Origin: Nitzschia sp. pyKryTriq1
Taxonomy: Eukaryota > Bacillariophyta > Bacillariophyceae > Bacillariales > Bacillariaceae
Reading direction: 5' to 3'
NCBI GenBank assembly: GCA_956465555.1
Contig: OY101118.1
Span: 124,001-188,000, forward strand
DNA length: 64,000 bases
Positions 20,601 through 31,023 of the stretch are shown here, one piece after another. Each line of letters starts with the position of its first letter. Position 1 is the first letter of the stretch. Under the pieces are notes generated by a model that was given only the letters and a program-made list of their open reading frames with translations, had not been told where the DNA came from and did not search any database. The position numbers and the translations under genes are program-made.

Positions 20601-21674
20601 CAAGCGACCATTATTATTCAAGCCAACACAGATCTTGACTCCTTCTCCTGGATCGACATTCGGCAAGGATGGGCTGTCACATCGAATAATTTCACCAGTA
20701 TCACCGCATAGCTCAATGGATTCGGTAGGCGATTCGGTGGGCGATAGAGTAGGAGCTTCGGTAGGACACTTGCCGCACTTTCCAAATGGAAATACACTGG
20801 GAAGTAGATTGAGTGGCACACATGCATCGATATTCAAGTTTCCGTCGTTGCGTCCCTGGAAGCAAAACGTCACGCCGTTTTGTTCTGCTCCACAAGGAAT
20901 CAAAGGATCGCATTGCGAAAGATCAAAAGTGGGCGCCAAAGTAGGAATAGTAGTCGGACGACCAGCAGGAGCGCCACCAGGAACATCCGTAGTAGTAGTA
21001 CTACCACTACTAGGCGCCGATGTTGGTGAACCAGTCGGAGCTGAAGGTGAACCTAAAATGGGGGCATTCGTACTCGGGGTGATGGTATTAGGAGATGCTG
21101 GAGCTGCTGGAGCAATTGATGGCGATAGAGTGATAATGTCAATAGGGCAGCGACCACAAAAGTTGGCATCGTTGCGTCCTAGCAAGGGAGGGACTATAAA
21201 CGCCGGGGGACAAACGGTGCGTGTCTCTCCGAGTGATTCGATCGCGGCACACATTGCGATCCGAGTGATATTGGTAATGTTGCTGCTGGAAAGGTCGGGT
21301 GATGGGATTGGTACGAAGCTACCGTCCTCGCCACAAACTTGGATATCGCCACACCGACCTACTAGTGCAGCAGTTGGGGCTGACGTAGGTGCACGAGGCA
21401 TGCTGCTTTGTTGTTGCTGCAGTACACGATCCCAAAAGTCCGCGCCTTCGTCGTCTGCAGCAAAGAGTTCAAAATCTTGTTCGAACGCTTTCATGAGTTG
21501 TTGTTCCAGCTCGTCTTTCTGCTGCTGCTGCTGCTGCGGCTGCGGCTGCGGCTGACGATGATCGGAGGAGGAGGCACCACCACGACGAAGCAAGGGTGGT
21601 CGCTGCTGAGCAGCGAGTGCTACAGCTGGATGAAGGGCAATCCAGCAAGAAACAAAAGAAGAAGAGACTTTCAT
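17651..21674 (-). CDS. Secreted Thr/Pro-rich protein with ten Cys modules, four exons
   Basis: Exons 19950-21674, 19433-19822, 19073-19328 and 17651-18924 join into 1214 aa. Residues 1-21 are a signal peptide (VSCWIALHPAVALAA). The rest alternates Cys-rich modules (C.P...C.DG..GV.FCF......C....... GGFCGPCP) with linkers of PTxSPT/SPTxxPT repeats. The (G)xCGxCP element occurs ten times including the terminal CGAC. No named domain is recognised. PT-rich linkers of this sort are usual in extracellular and cell-wall proteins of diatoms and may be heavily O-glycosylated. Inference: an extracellular matrix, frustule-associated or adhesive protein. The intron calls are strong: all have GTAAG or GTGAG donors, and splicing restores the module each time. 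Introns 1 and 2 fall at the same place in successive modules, suggesting module duplication together with the intron. Confidence 0.85.
18925..19072 (-). other. Intron 3 of the PT-rich gene
   Basis: 148 bp, donor G|GTAAGA, acceptor CTATAG, phase 1. The joined codon is GAA before NVQLGLSLGG. Confidence 0.8.
19329..19432 (-). other. Intron 2 of the PT-rich gene
   Basis: 104 bp, donor CGA|GTGAGT, acceptor ATTAG, phase 0. It lies just before the GLEAGGVCGPC element. Confidence 0.8.
19823..19949 (-). other. Intron 1 of the PT-rich gene
   Basis: 127 bp, donor CAA|GTAAGT, acceptor TGTAG, phase 0. It lies just before the GLQLGGVCGPC element. Confidence 0.8.
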
Positions 21675-22654
21675 GGTGATCCAACAACAATCTTTCCTTG
21701 AATGGGATGCCGCTTTCTGCTTTTGTCAACTTACGTTAACTTTTTTGAATATATAGTAGTAGCAGAGTAGACAACGTCGGAGGGAGATACCGCAACGTTC
21801 TTTTACGCACTACTCTAGCGAGTAGAGAGGGCCTATTTGACTTTTCATACCGTAGTAGTACGTGTACCGGTACCTGTACTGGTTCGTGAGATGGCGCCAG
21901 CAGCGGCGGCGAAGCCCAAAAGATTTGGCGGAGTATTCCCATGATCTTCTAAGTATCCCATTTTTTGCCCGGGTAAAAATGTCGCAATATGTCCGGTGTG
22001 GCCGAAAATACACGATATTATGTCGAACAGAAAAGACTGACTGAAATGAATTATTATTGTTATTAAGTACTACTCTACCATAGAATGTACTTTTTATTTT
22101 ATAATAAATAAGTAAGTTGGGAATTGGCATCCTCTTCATTTATGGGTATCACACTGATTATTGCCCCCCCCCCCCCTGATGCAGCCGTCTCTATCTAATA
22201 GTCTCTCGAGAGTTGTTGTTGTTGTTGTTTTCAAGAGTACGAGTAGTACTGTATGTACTAGTAGTTATTGCATGTTGCGATGACATCGCTGCGACCGACC
22301 GGGTAAAAGTGGTGGGGACAGGTGGGCCGGAGATGGGGATCCCCGATGGGCGGGATTGTCCAAAGGTAGAAAGCACCCCCTAAAAGGACGCGGGATTGGG
22401 GGGGGGGGTTCCCTTCCAGTACGTTCATTTTGTCCTGTCTCTCTCGCTCTCAGTTTTGTACGAGTAGAGACTATACTCTCTACCGGTACTACTTCTTAGT
22501 CTCTATCATCTTCACAATAATACGTACGAGTAGAGCAGCTGTACCGGTACCTGTTGTTGTTGTTGTTGTTGTTGTACAGTACGAGTTGCAACATCAACAT
22601 CAACATCCGTTCCGTTCCGCACCAGCATCGCATAAAACTACTATATATACTATC
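21675..22654. other. Divergent intergenic region
   Basis: Promoters of the PT-rich gene (minus) and the phosphatase-like gene (plus) should lie here. It contains a run of 13 C (22164-22176), a G run near 22400, GTACCGGTAC at 21864 and 22541, and GTT microsatellite just before the next start. No gene is seen. Confidence 0.5.
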
Positions 22655-22673
22655 ATGCCATTACGATCCTTCC

Positions 22674-22715
<42 letters not shown>

Positions 22716-25309
22716 GCGGCGGCGGCGGCGGCGGCGGCGGCAACGCGTCTACTCCTCCTCGCCCATTCTCATTCTCGTTCTCATTCTCAAGACCAAAATG
22801 TTGCTGCTGCCTTTTGGGAATAATAATGATACTATTACTCGTCGTGATATTATTCTTGTCGGATGCCCGGTGCTGCGGCAGCGGTAGTAGTACGAGTCGC
22901 GCGTCTCCTTTTTCTACGGATCCATCATCAGCAATATCATCATCATCATCATCATCACAACAAGAACTGCAACAAGAAGAGCAACAAGAGCAAGAAGAAG
23001 AACCCAATTCCAAAACTCCCATGCATTTACATTTGGCCTTGACGTCTCATCCTTCTCAAGTTCTCATTCAATTTACAACCCGAGATCCAGGAACTCCAGT
23101 GGCCATGTATTATTATGATTATCATGATGATTATCATCATGACGGTACTACTACTACTGCTGCTACTGCTGATACTCTGGATACTGTGGATAGTCCCAGT
23201 AGTAGTAGTAGTAGTAGTGTGATGACGATGTCGACGACAACGTCCTCCTTCTCCTCAGCCAAAGCCAAGAAGAAAAAGAAGAAGAATCAGCATCATCAGC
23301 ATCATCATCGTCACCGTCAAGATCGCAAAAAGAAGGTAGAAGGAACCTCGACGACTTATCAAGCACAAGATTTGTGTGGTGCACCCGCGAATACTACTAC
23401 TACTACTACTACTGCTAGTAGTAGTAGTGCTAGTGCTAGTGCTAGTGCTGATTCTTATTCTCATTATTATTTCCATACCGTGGTATTGGATTCCCTACTT
23501 CCCGATACGTTGTATCATTATCAAGTGGGAATTGCCGTCGGACAAGGAATTGTTTGGAGTGACAATGTCTATCCCTTTCTAAGTCCACCACCATCAACAT
23601 CAACATCAACAACAATATCATCAACAATATCAACCACAACATCAACCACAAGATATGATGTGGATGATGATGATGATGTAGCAGCATCATCGGCATCAGC
23701 ATCAGCATCAGCATCATCCGACCCACCAAGTTCACCACCACCACCAAGGCCACCATACTCCTATATCGTCTATGGAAATCAAGGAGTACCGACCCAAAAT
23801 AATGTGGCAAGTGCATGGATTGCTCTTGCCATTGCCAAACAAGTCACCAAACAGCAGCAGCAGCTGCAGCATGGGCAGCAGCATGGGCAGCAGGGACATC
23901 CACAACAAAAAGAGTATTACGAGCATGAGGAGGAGGAGGATGAGCATGAGACTGATGATACAAGTGGTACTACAAGTACCACCTTGAGGGCATTGACGAA
24001 ACAGCGAAAGAAGAAACAGCAGCAGCAGCAGCAGCGCAACAGTGACAACAACTACTACAACAGCAACAACTACTACAACAACAACTACTACAACAACAAG
24101 ATTATCATCCGTGCCGTTCATCATTTGGGTGGACTATCCTTGGCACGGGGTGTCCCTGATATCGCTACGAGTATATGGGATGAATGGATGAGTCTCGTAC
24201 AACTCTTTGCCGCAAGGATTCCATTGATGATTGTCATTGGGAATGACGAATATGACTATGCCTATTATGCTGATGATGATGATCATAATACTGACAACAA
24301 TGACAACTACGACAATGACAATAATAATAATAAGGATCCCAGTGGAGCCAATCACTCGTATGCTCCCAAATGGGGCAATTATGGGAATGATTCGGGAGGA
24401 GAATGTGGAGTACCCGTGGCGAAACGATTTCAAATGCCAACAACCACAACAACATCCACATCCACATCCACAGCCACAGCCACATCCACAACATCCTCAA
24501 CCAAGAAGAAGAACAAGAACAGCAGCAACAGCACGAATAATAATCACGACACTACGAATACTACTACTACTACTACCAAACCATCCAAGACCAGCAATGG
24601 TGTCTTTTGGTACAGTTACGACTCGGGACCTTGGTTGCATACCATTGTATTGAGCAGTGAACATGATTTGACGAAAGGATCGCCTCAATATGAATTCTTG
24701 CTACTGGATCTACAAGAACAACAACAGCAGCAGCAACTGCAGCAGCAACAACAAGGACCTCATCGTTGGATTGTTTTGGAAATTCATCGACCACTCTACA
24801 TGAATCAAGTTCGGTGGGGCGACAATAATGTTGGATTGGGATTACGACGATCCATTGAATCACTCTTGTATCAATATCAGGTCGATTTGGTATTGTCGGC
24901 ACATTATCCGTCTTCCTACTTTCGATCGTGTCCTGGCTTGTTTCAATCTAAATGTCACAATGGAGGACCGACCCATATCACTATCGGGACGGGAGGTGAA
25001 TCATCCTCAACATCAACATCAACATCCTCAACATCCGTATCCTCGTCTACTCCTACTACTACTACTACTTCTAGTAGTAGCAGTAGTAGTAGTAGTAGTA
25101 GTACATGGTACAATACGTCGTGGGCCGCCAAGACGATGGAAAATGTGTTTGGTTATGGAAGAATTACGATTTACAATGCATCGGCATTGGAATTTCAATG
25201 GATTCAGGTATTGGGTCCTGCTACTACTGACGACGACTATGCTTATGATGATGAAGATGATGATAATGAGGTTGTCATGGACCAATACTGGATGTTCAAG
25301 GAAGCATAG
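22655..25309 (+). CDS. Purple-acid-phosphatase-like membrane protein, probably catalytically dead
   Basis: 884 aa from the ATG at 22655; the frame opens 75 codons upstream at TTG. One membrane anchor lies at about residues 48-70 (LLGIIMILLLVVILFL). Next come a fibronectin-like N-terminal domain (PSQVLIQFTTRDPG; HTVVLDSLLPDTLYHYQVG) and a metallophosphoesterase domain in correct order. The five metal-site motifs are altered. GDxG is GNQG (374-377, Asp to Asn). GDxxYA is GGLSLA (492-497, Asp to Gly and Tyr to Leu). GNHE is GNDE (529-532, Asn kept, His to Asp). The IHRP His711 is kept. GHxHxYER is AHYPSSYFR (His750 kept, second His lost). Flanking family sequence (FWYSYDSGPWLHTIVLSSE, GSPQYEFLLLDL, VDLVLSAH) is well preserved. 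Long Ser/Thr/Gln/Asn tracts are inserted between motifs. The fold is likely secretory and lumenal. Enzyme activity seems unlikely; a binding or regulatory role is a guess. Confidence 0.8.
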
Positions 25310-25561
25310 AAGAGCATCATATTATGGGAATGAGCAATCGGAACACTATCTCGATCCTCGGACCTCCCGCCGCCATATCGGTCGACTACTAGTAGTAGTA
25401 CTACCGGTAGACCAGTAGCTAGTAGCTACTGCTAGTAGTACTAGTAGTGGTGGTGTTTGATAGGATTGTTTTACAGTACTGGTACATGAAAATATTAATA
25501 TATAGTAAGAACGTGATAGTGCTGCGGCTCCGCTCTCTGATTGATCATTGATAATACTACT

Positions 25562-26191
25562 CTAGGCAGCCATTGATGCATGAATTTGTCGTCTTGCGTT
25601 CGGAATCGGACGTTTACCGTCCACCACCACCAGCAAGTCTGTCGTCACGCCCAACCAGCTATTATCTCGTAGAAAGGCCGCTCGTCGGTCGTCATGAGCC
25701 TTTTTGGTGAGTGGAGGACGATCAGTACTACGTCGAGTAGTAGTACTACTACTGGTACTAATAGTAATCACCGGCAAAGGCTTGATGACGTCGTCAAATT
25801 CCAATAAGTCATCCACTTCTTCCTCACTGCTGCTACTAGAGAAATTAGCATCATCATCATCATCATCATCGATATTCAAGCCAGATAGAAACAACCAGCT
25901 GTTCGCCTTGTCCAGGGAACTTCTTCGGTTCGATATCGTAGGCCATGGCGAGACCTGCAAGTCCTCTTCTGGGTAACGACGACTGCTGGTGGATGGGCTG
26001 TTGTTGATTTCTTCGTCTGAGATCATGACCTCCAATCGGATTGCATTGGCGATTTTATTCTTTTTCATGGCTTTGGAAGATGACTTTTTGCTTGTAGTTG
26101 TTGTTCGTCCTCCTCCTCCTCCTCCAATAAGCCCAGCACCGATGGCCTTACCAATCTTGCGGATGGAGCACTTTCGAGGGATAAATGTCAT
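25562..26191 (-). CDS. Hypothetical basic/acidic small protein
   Basis: 209 aa from the first in-frame ATG at 26191; the longer frame begins at a TTG. No family recognised. The N-terminus is basic with a Gly run (KIGKAIGAGLIGGGGGG), followed by Lys/Ser-rich sequence, then an acidic Asp/Ser/Glu centre. Two short related motifs are visible: ANSWLFLSGL in the middle and DNSWLGVTTDLL near the C-terminus. Possible phosphorylation-rich, disordered nuclear protein. It converges with the phosphatase-like gene about 250 bp away. Confidence 0.55.
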   Translation of the reverse strand: MTFIPRKCSIRKIGKAIGAGLIGGGGGGRTTTTSKKSSSKAMKKNKIANAIRLEVMISDEEINNSPSTSSRRYPEEDLQVSPWPTISNRRSSLDKANSWLFLSGLNIDDDDDDDANFSSSSSEEEVDDLLEFDDVIKPLPVITISTSSSTTTRRSTDRPPLTKKAHDDRRAAFLRDNSWLGVTTDLLVVVDGKRPIPNARRQIHASMAA

Positions 26192-27095
26192 TCTTTTTGT
26201 GGTGGTGGCAGTTGGTATATGGTGCTGCTTCTTGCTTCTTTTTCTTTTTCTTGGCAATGAGCGAGGATATCGCTTTACTCGTTTTGTTGCATTTCAATTT
26301 GTGAGGGCGCCCTGGATATTATCCGTTGCAACCTTCTCTTTCTTTGGAGGGGGGCAATACACACAGCAGGAAACACACATCATACGGTCCCCAATACTAC
26401 AGCAGTAGACTTTGTACTCATTCTTCAGAAACGACGATCCGCAGATCGCCCCATTACCCATGTGCCATCTCAAGCAAAACAGAACTCGGAGTAACTCCGA
26501 ATACTAGTAGTGTAGACTATTAGCCTAATGTTGGATGTGTGGTAGTGCTACATTACTACTTCAATTCTGTTTTTTAATCGTACTCGTGCGTAGTAGAGAA
26601 CAGTAGGCTCTAGATGAGAAGCGATCCTCTCATCGCCCCTGCCCTCCTCCTGGAGTTCTTTTGGTCGATTTTCGGAGATTCTTTTTGTCAAACCCGATCT
26701 CGGACCGTGCGTGACCCACGCACCGACCGTTCGTATCAATCAATCACGCCCAGTGGGAGATCTCGCTCGGGAGCGAGGCGAGGCAGCAACCACCGGGTCC
26801 CCACCGAGTAGAGTTAGTAGACGAATCCTGCGTGACGTGGTTTATCGTTGTGGTTCTCTCTCCCTTTTATCGTCGAGTGCGATGTCAAAACGTCATTGAT
26901 CGAAAATCGAAATAATGTTGTGGTTGTGGTGCGGAAAGTCCAAAAATATTAATAATCTTCGACGCCATCCATCGCACTTTCCTAAAAAAGTCCGACATAC
27001 ATTGCACTTTCTTGTACCAGTCCTTTCCATACTGGTGTATAGCCTAGCAATCGCATCATCGACCGCCATTCATCAGCAGAAGCAGAAGCAGAAGC
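26192..27095. other. Intergenic region
   Basis: Divergent spacer between the small orphan and the chloride-channel gene; both promoters should be here. The open frames seen are short and without recognisable motifs. One out-of-frame ATG (26915) precedes the channel start; it opens a frame overlapping the channel N-terminus and I regard it as non-coding. Confidence 0.45.
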
Positions 27096-28874
27096 ATGAT
27101 TATCATGAAGACCTCTCCTTTCGGCGGCGCCGCTATCCATTGGATGATTCTCCTTGTTCTCAGTGCCGCACCACCGGACCATGTGAGTTCGTTCCTTTCC
27201 CCTACTCCCAGTACGACGACGAGTCATACCTTCAGACCGGTCGTGTCATCGTCATGTTGTTGTCTTTCCGGCAACAGCAACAGCAACAACAACAACAAGC
27301 AACCCAAGTCACCCCCACCACTAGTCTCCTTCTCGCATTATTCCCACGTAAAGAGAAAGAGTACCAGTAATACATCGTCGCCCTCAACGACAACCACAAG
27401 CTTGGCAAATTCTGCCGTCTCTCCGCCGGCTTCGTCTAATACGAACAATGCAAAGAACCACGGGGGCGAACACGAGTCACCCGACAATATGATTTTATCC
27501 TCGGTTGTTGTCGGATCCATCACTGCTGCGGTCGGTTATATCTACGGAAGATTTCTCTTGTCGTCCGTTCAGATCGTATGGAAAGCCTTCCCTGCCTTTT
27601 TATCCGCTCGGTTCGGCTTGGGTGCTATCAATCCAACGGTTTTCATTCCGGCCATCGTGACCATGGGCGGATTCCTTTTGGGAATATTATCGGCCAAATT
27701 TCCATCGACCTTTGCCGTTTCCGATTTTGTTTCGGCCTTTTCCAAAGAAAAAGTCGGAACCTTGCCGTCCAGTAAAATCAATCTCGCACCGGTTCTCGCC
27801 ATGAGTCTATTGACATCGGCCTTTGGATTTAGCAAAGGTCCGGAGGCTCCGATGGTATGTGCGGGTGGATTGATTGGTGCTTCCATGGCCCGATTGATCT
27901 ATGGCAATGAAGAAGATAATCCCAAAAACTCGAAACGACACCAGGAAACCTTAGCCTATGCGGGAGCCGCCGGAACACTTACGGCGTTTATGGGCATTCC
28001 GATTGCGGGCTCGATTTTTGCTCTGGAAATGACCCGACCCAATGAAGGATTGTCCCGAGCGGGAGAACGTGCCCTGCCACCGGCCATTGTCGCTAGTTTA
28101 GCGGCATTGTTCCTGGTGCGGGGTCTCATTTTGCCAAGTACACTCGTGGGGGGACATTTTTCCTATGGTGCTGTCGGAGACCTGAGTGGTCGATTGATGA
28201 TGGGTACCGCACTGGCTTCTGGAGTCGGAGGTGCATTATTGGGAACATTGTTCCACAAACTCGTGGCGGCCTTCAAAAAAGTGTTTTGGCGAAATACCAA
28301 ACAACTCTGGAAACGCCAAATCCTTGTCAAAACAACGGTCGGACTATTGGTCGGTTGTTTGGGTGTGTTCTATCCCCAAACGTTGTTTTGGGGAGAAGGA
28401 AGTCTCCAGGCCATGGTGGATGGTCAGCAGACTGCATTCTCGGCTACCAAACACGGATTGTCTCAAATTCTTTCCAGTCATGCCATTGTGGACCCGAACA
28501 TTCCGTTTCAATCCTGGACGTGCGGTATCCAAATCGGATTGGCCAAAGTCTTGGCGATTGCCCTTTCCGCGGCCGGCAAGTTCCCTGGTGGAATCATCTT
28601 TCCATTGTTTTACGCGGCAGCCCCCTTGGCCCATTCCGTATCGACCTTGGTCCCTTCTCCCGGGATTATTCCAGTGGCAGTCATGTCCTTGATGGCTGCG
28701 ACTCAAGCCTCGGCGACCCGGACCCCCTTGGCGAGCTCGTTGATTCTGAGTCTGACCGCTTCCGCCACCACTGAACTGAGCGTCATGCTTCCAGCCTGCC
28801 TCGTCGCCTCGTACTTGTCGGTGGATATCTCCCGAAGACTTTCCAGCAAGGCGTACTTTGAATATAATGACTAG
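27096..28874 (+). CDS. Plastid-targeted ClC-family chloride channel/transporter
   Basis: 592 aa from ATG at 27096 (a second ATG lies 9 bases later). The start is a signal peptide (IHWMILLVLSAAPPDHVSSF) whose end, VSSF|LSP, fits the ASAFAP-like motif that directs proteins into diatom complex plastids. A Ser/Asn/Thr-rich transit segment follows. The remaining ~470 aa are strongly hydrophobic with ClC signatures: FSKGPEAPMV carrying the gating-type Glu (E250) of the GxEGP motif, GAAGTLTAFMGIPIAGSIFALEM, and KFPGGIIFPLFYAAAPLA corresponding to the GxFxP selectivity motif. There are no CBS domains after the membrane part, as in the shorter ClCs. Known family role: chloride or other anion flux, sometimes proton-coupled. 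Inferred location: a plastid envelope or thylakoid membrane, helping charge balance, by analogy with plant CLC-e/f. Confidence 0.88.
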   Translation: MIIMKTSPFGGAAIHWMILLVLSAAPPDHVSSFLSPTPSTTTSHTFRPVVSSSCCCLSGNSNSNNNNKQPKSPPPLVSFSHYSHVKRKSTSNTSSPSTTTTSLANSAVSPPASSNTNNAKNHGGEHESPDNMILSSVVVGSITAAVGYIYGRFLLSSVQIVWKAFPAFLSARFGLGAINPTVFIPAIVTMGGFLLGILSAKFPSTFAVSDFVSAFSKEKVGTLPSSKINLAPVLAMSLLTSAFGFSKGPEAPMVCAGGLIGASMARLIYGNEEDNPKNSKRHQETLAYAGAAGTLTAFMGIPIAGSIFALEMTRPNEGLSRAGERALPPAIVASLAALFLVRGLILPSTLVGGHFSYGAVGDLSGRLMMGTALASGVGGALLGTLFHKLVAAFKKVFWRNTKQLWKRQILVKTTVGLLVGCLGVFYPQTLFWGEGSLQAMVDGQQTAFSATKHGLSQILSSHAIVDPNIPFQSWTCGIQIGLAKVLAIALSAAGKFPGGIIFPLFYAAAPLAHSVSTLVPSPGIIPVAVMSLMAATQASATRTPLASSLILSLTASATTELSVMLPACLVASYLSVDISRRLSSKAYFEYND

Positions 28875-29204
28875 TAGACTAGATTAACTAGTAGTCTTAT
28901 TGCTGCTTGCAACTGCTGCTGCTGCCGGGGCATGACATTTAGAAACAGAAGATCAAGGTACTAACTACCGGTACGAGGTAATATCTATTCCACTGCCCAC
29001 AGAATGCCGCTACTAGTGCTACCTACTACCTCTACTAGGTAGAGTGATCAGGACTTCTATTTCTTCGTCTTTTGTCGTGTCTGAATCCGAACAGAATATC
29101 ATCTAATAATATTGATGCGTACTGCAGACTTACTATTGTCATCGTTCTACTAGTCGAGAGTAGACAACAACATATAGGCCACGCATGCACGGTCGGTGGT
29201 CTCG
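28875..29204. other. Convergent intergenic spacer
   Basis: 330 bp between two convergent genes. It is rich in TACTAGTAG-type simple sequence. No gene or stable hairpin terminator was recognised. Confidence 0.5.
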
Positions 29205-30332
29205 TCAATAAGCACGTTTTTTTCGACTAATGCCCATGGCGATGGAAGCGACGGCAACGGCGCCAGCCAGAAGGATCACTGTATAAAGGTGCTTTTTCTT
29301 TTGCATATCATTCTCCAAATCTTCTTTCGAGACGAGCTCTTTGGTCGCCCAACCTTCTCTTCTCAAATGATCTTCCATAGAGGACAGATCGGGAACAATT
29401 GTTTTCAAGACCTGAATCTGCGCTCGAGCCTGCTCTTGTTGTTTGGCATCTCTGCCAAAGTCTTCAAAGAACATGCGCATCAAGTAAAACTCTTTGGCAA
29501 AAAGTCGCATGACCAGTTTGGGAGGGAATGCATAATATCGAAAAGTAGTAGTTGTGGTGGCGGTGGCGGCGCTGCTGCCACTAGTAGTAGTATTCCGAAG
29601 TCGGGTGAACATTTCGGCCAGTTCGTCCCCACTCACGCAATCACACAGGGCACGAATCGATTGACCGGCATATTTGGACGGTTCCTGCAGCACAGCTTTG
29701 GTCAGCAGACCGATATCCCGGCAACACATATACGGAACGTTGGCATCGGCATCCACAAAGCCGCGAATCCAACCATTTGGCTGCACTGGGAAAAAAGGAC
29801 CTCCGATATTGTCCGCGAATTGAACGGGCCTTAAAATCGTGTAAGGAATGCCTGATTCTTGGATCATCGATTCAATGTCCATTTTCGAATCCACGTGGGG
29901 GATGCCTGATTTTTCGGGCCCATGATCGGCGCTGGAATAGACCAAATGCTTCACCTTGGCCTCCACACAAGCCTGCACGATATTGGTTCCTTGCTGGACT
30001 TCTCCTTCCACATCACACCCGGTAAAGGTCGAATTCCAAGGCTGTGTCATGGCAAAGACATAATCGGCACCCGCAAAGATTCGCCGAAGCGATTCCAAAT
30101 CGGCGAGGTCTCCTTCCATCAGGAGGTCGATGATGCCGCGCCCCTCGGGAAATTTGGCGCGGGCGGCCGCCACATTGCGTGAAAAGCCGACCAACTCAAA
30201 CTGCTCCTCCTCCTTCAGGGCCTTGCACACCCACCCTCCTTGGGTTCCGGTAACGCCGCAAATTACCACTCGTTTCTTCTTCTTCTCGGGGGACGGCGAC
30301 GACGACGACGACGACGGCGCCTCTGTCATCAT
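29205..30332 (-). CDS. NmrA-like NAD(P)-binding protein with C-terminal tail anchor
   Basis: 375 aa from the ATG at 30332 (an adjacent ATG at 30329 is equally possible; the longer frame begins at GTG). After a Ser-rich start comes a Rossmann strand with the nucleotide motif GVTGTQGG, typical of NmrA-like atypical short-chain dehydrogenases. Further family features are FELVGFSRN, EGDLADLESLRRIFAGADYVFAMTQ, VKHLVYSSADHG, IPHVDSKMDIE and YTILRPVQFADN. These proteins sense NAD(P) redox or act as reductases; the classic YxxxK catalytic pair is not clear here. Residues about 346-368 form a single hydrophobic helix (YTVILLAGAVAVASIAMGI) followed by SRKKRAY, as in tail-anchored membrane proteins. That combination is unusual for NmrA proteins and suggests attachment to the ER, outer plastid or mitochondrial membrane (inference). 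Confidence 0.85.
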   Translation of the reverse strand: MMTEAPSSSSSSPSPEKKKKRVVICGVTGTQGGWVCKALKEEEQFELVGFSRNVAAARAKFPEGRGIIDLLMEGDLADLESLRRIFAGADYVFAMTQPWNSTFTGCDVEGEVQQGTNIVQACVEAKVKHLVYSSADHGPEKSGIPHVDSKMDIESMIQESGIPYTILRPVQFADNIGGPFFPVQPNGWIRGFVDADANVPYMCCRDIGLLTKAVLQEPSKYAGQSIRALCDCVSGDELAEMFTRLRNTTTSGSSAATATTTTTFRYYAFPPKLVMRLFAKEFYLMRMFFEDFGRDAKQQEQARAQIQVLKTIVPDLSSMEDHLRREGWATKELVSKEDLENDMQKKKHLYTVILLAGAVAVASIAMGISRKKRAY

Positions 30333-31023
30333 GGTGCAGCAGGCAGCAACAGATTGTAATAATATACGTATCAACACTACAAGTATGATATGTGTTCTCT
30401 CTCTCTCTCTCTCTCTCGCTCGCTCGCTCTCTCGTCACACATCACACAATAACACGCAGACACCGCCCATTTGAGATCTTTCTGCAGAATAGTAGAGAGA
30501 CTACAGGTACAGTATTACGCAGTAGTACATACCGGTACATGTTTCTCCTACCATCGCGGTACCGGTACCGGTATTGTAGCTGTATCCAAGATCCGTATGT
30601 GACGTCAATGTCCGTCCGCCGTCCGTTCACGACCGCTAGCGGAGCTATAGTCTCATAAATCTACAGTACTAGCAGTCTACCAAGCTCCTCTTATCGACTA
30701 CCGGTAGTCTTATACCTGTAAATCTACTACCTAAGCTCCTTGTATTGATTTACTGTACTTCACACGTACCGGTACCGGTATTTCACGCTAAGTAAGTACC
30801 TTCATTTTGACTGCTTTGATTTCTTATTTTCTCCTGTATTCCGCTCGTGTGCATGGCATGATGATGTCGGTGGCAGAAAGGCAGAAGATGATGGTACCAT
30901 AGCCGCTCCCAGCTACCGTTACAGCAATATAGCATCATCGAGACATCATCAAAAATCCGCAATATACCATCAGGTACCTGGTACCTGGTACCCACCATCC
31001 TGCCTCCTCCTCCTCTCGCACGT
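30333..31023. other. Intergenic region
   Basis: Contains a CT/CG-rich microsatellite (about 30392-30435), GTACCGGTAC at 30559 and 30766, and GGTACCTGGTACC repeats near 30975-30995. No gene seen. Confidence 0.5.

Noticed and set aside
26915-27370. 151-codon frame overlapping the ClC N-terminus
   Set aside because: It is out of frame with the conserved ClC domain; the in-frame start at 27096 gives a proper signal and transit peptide.
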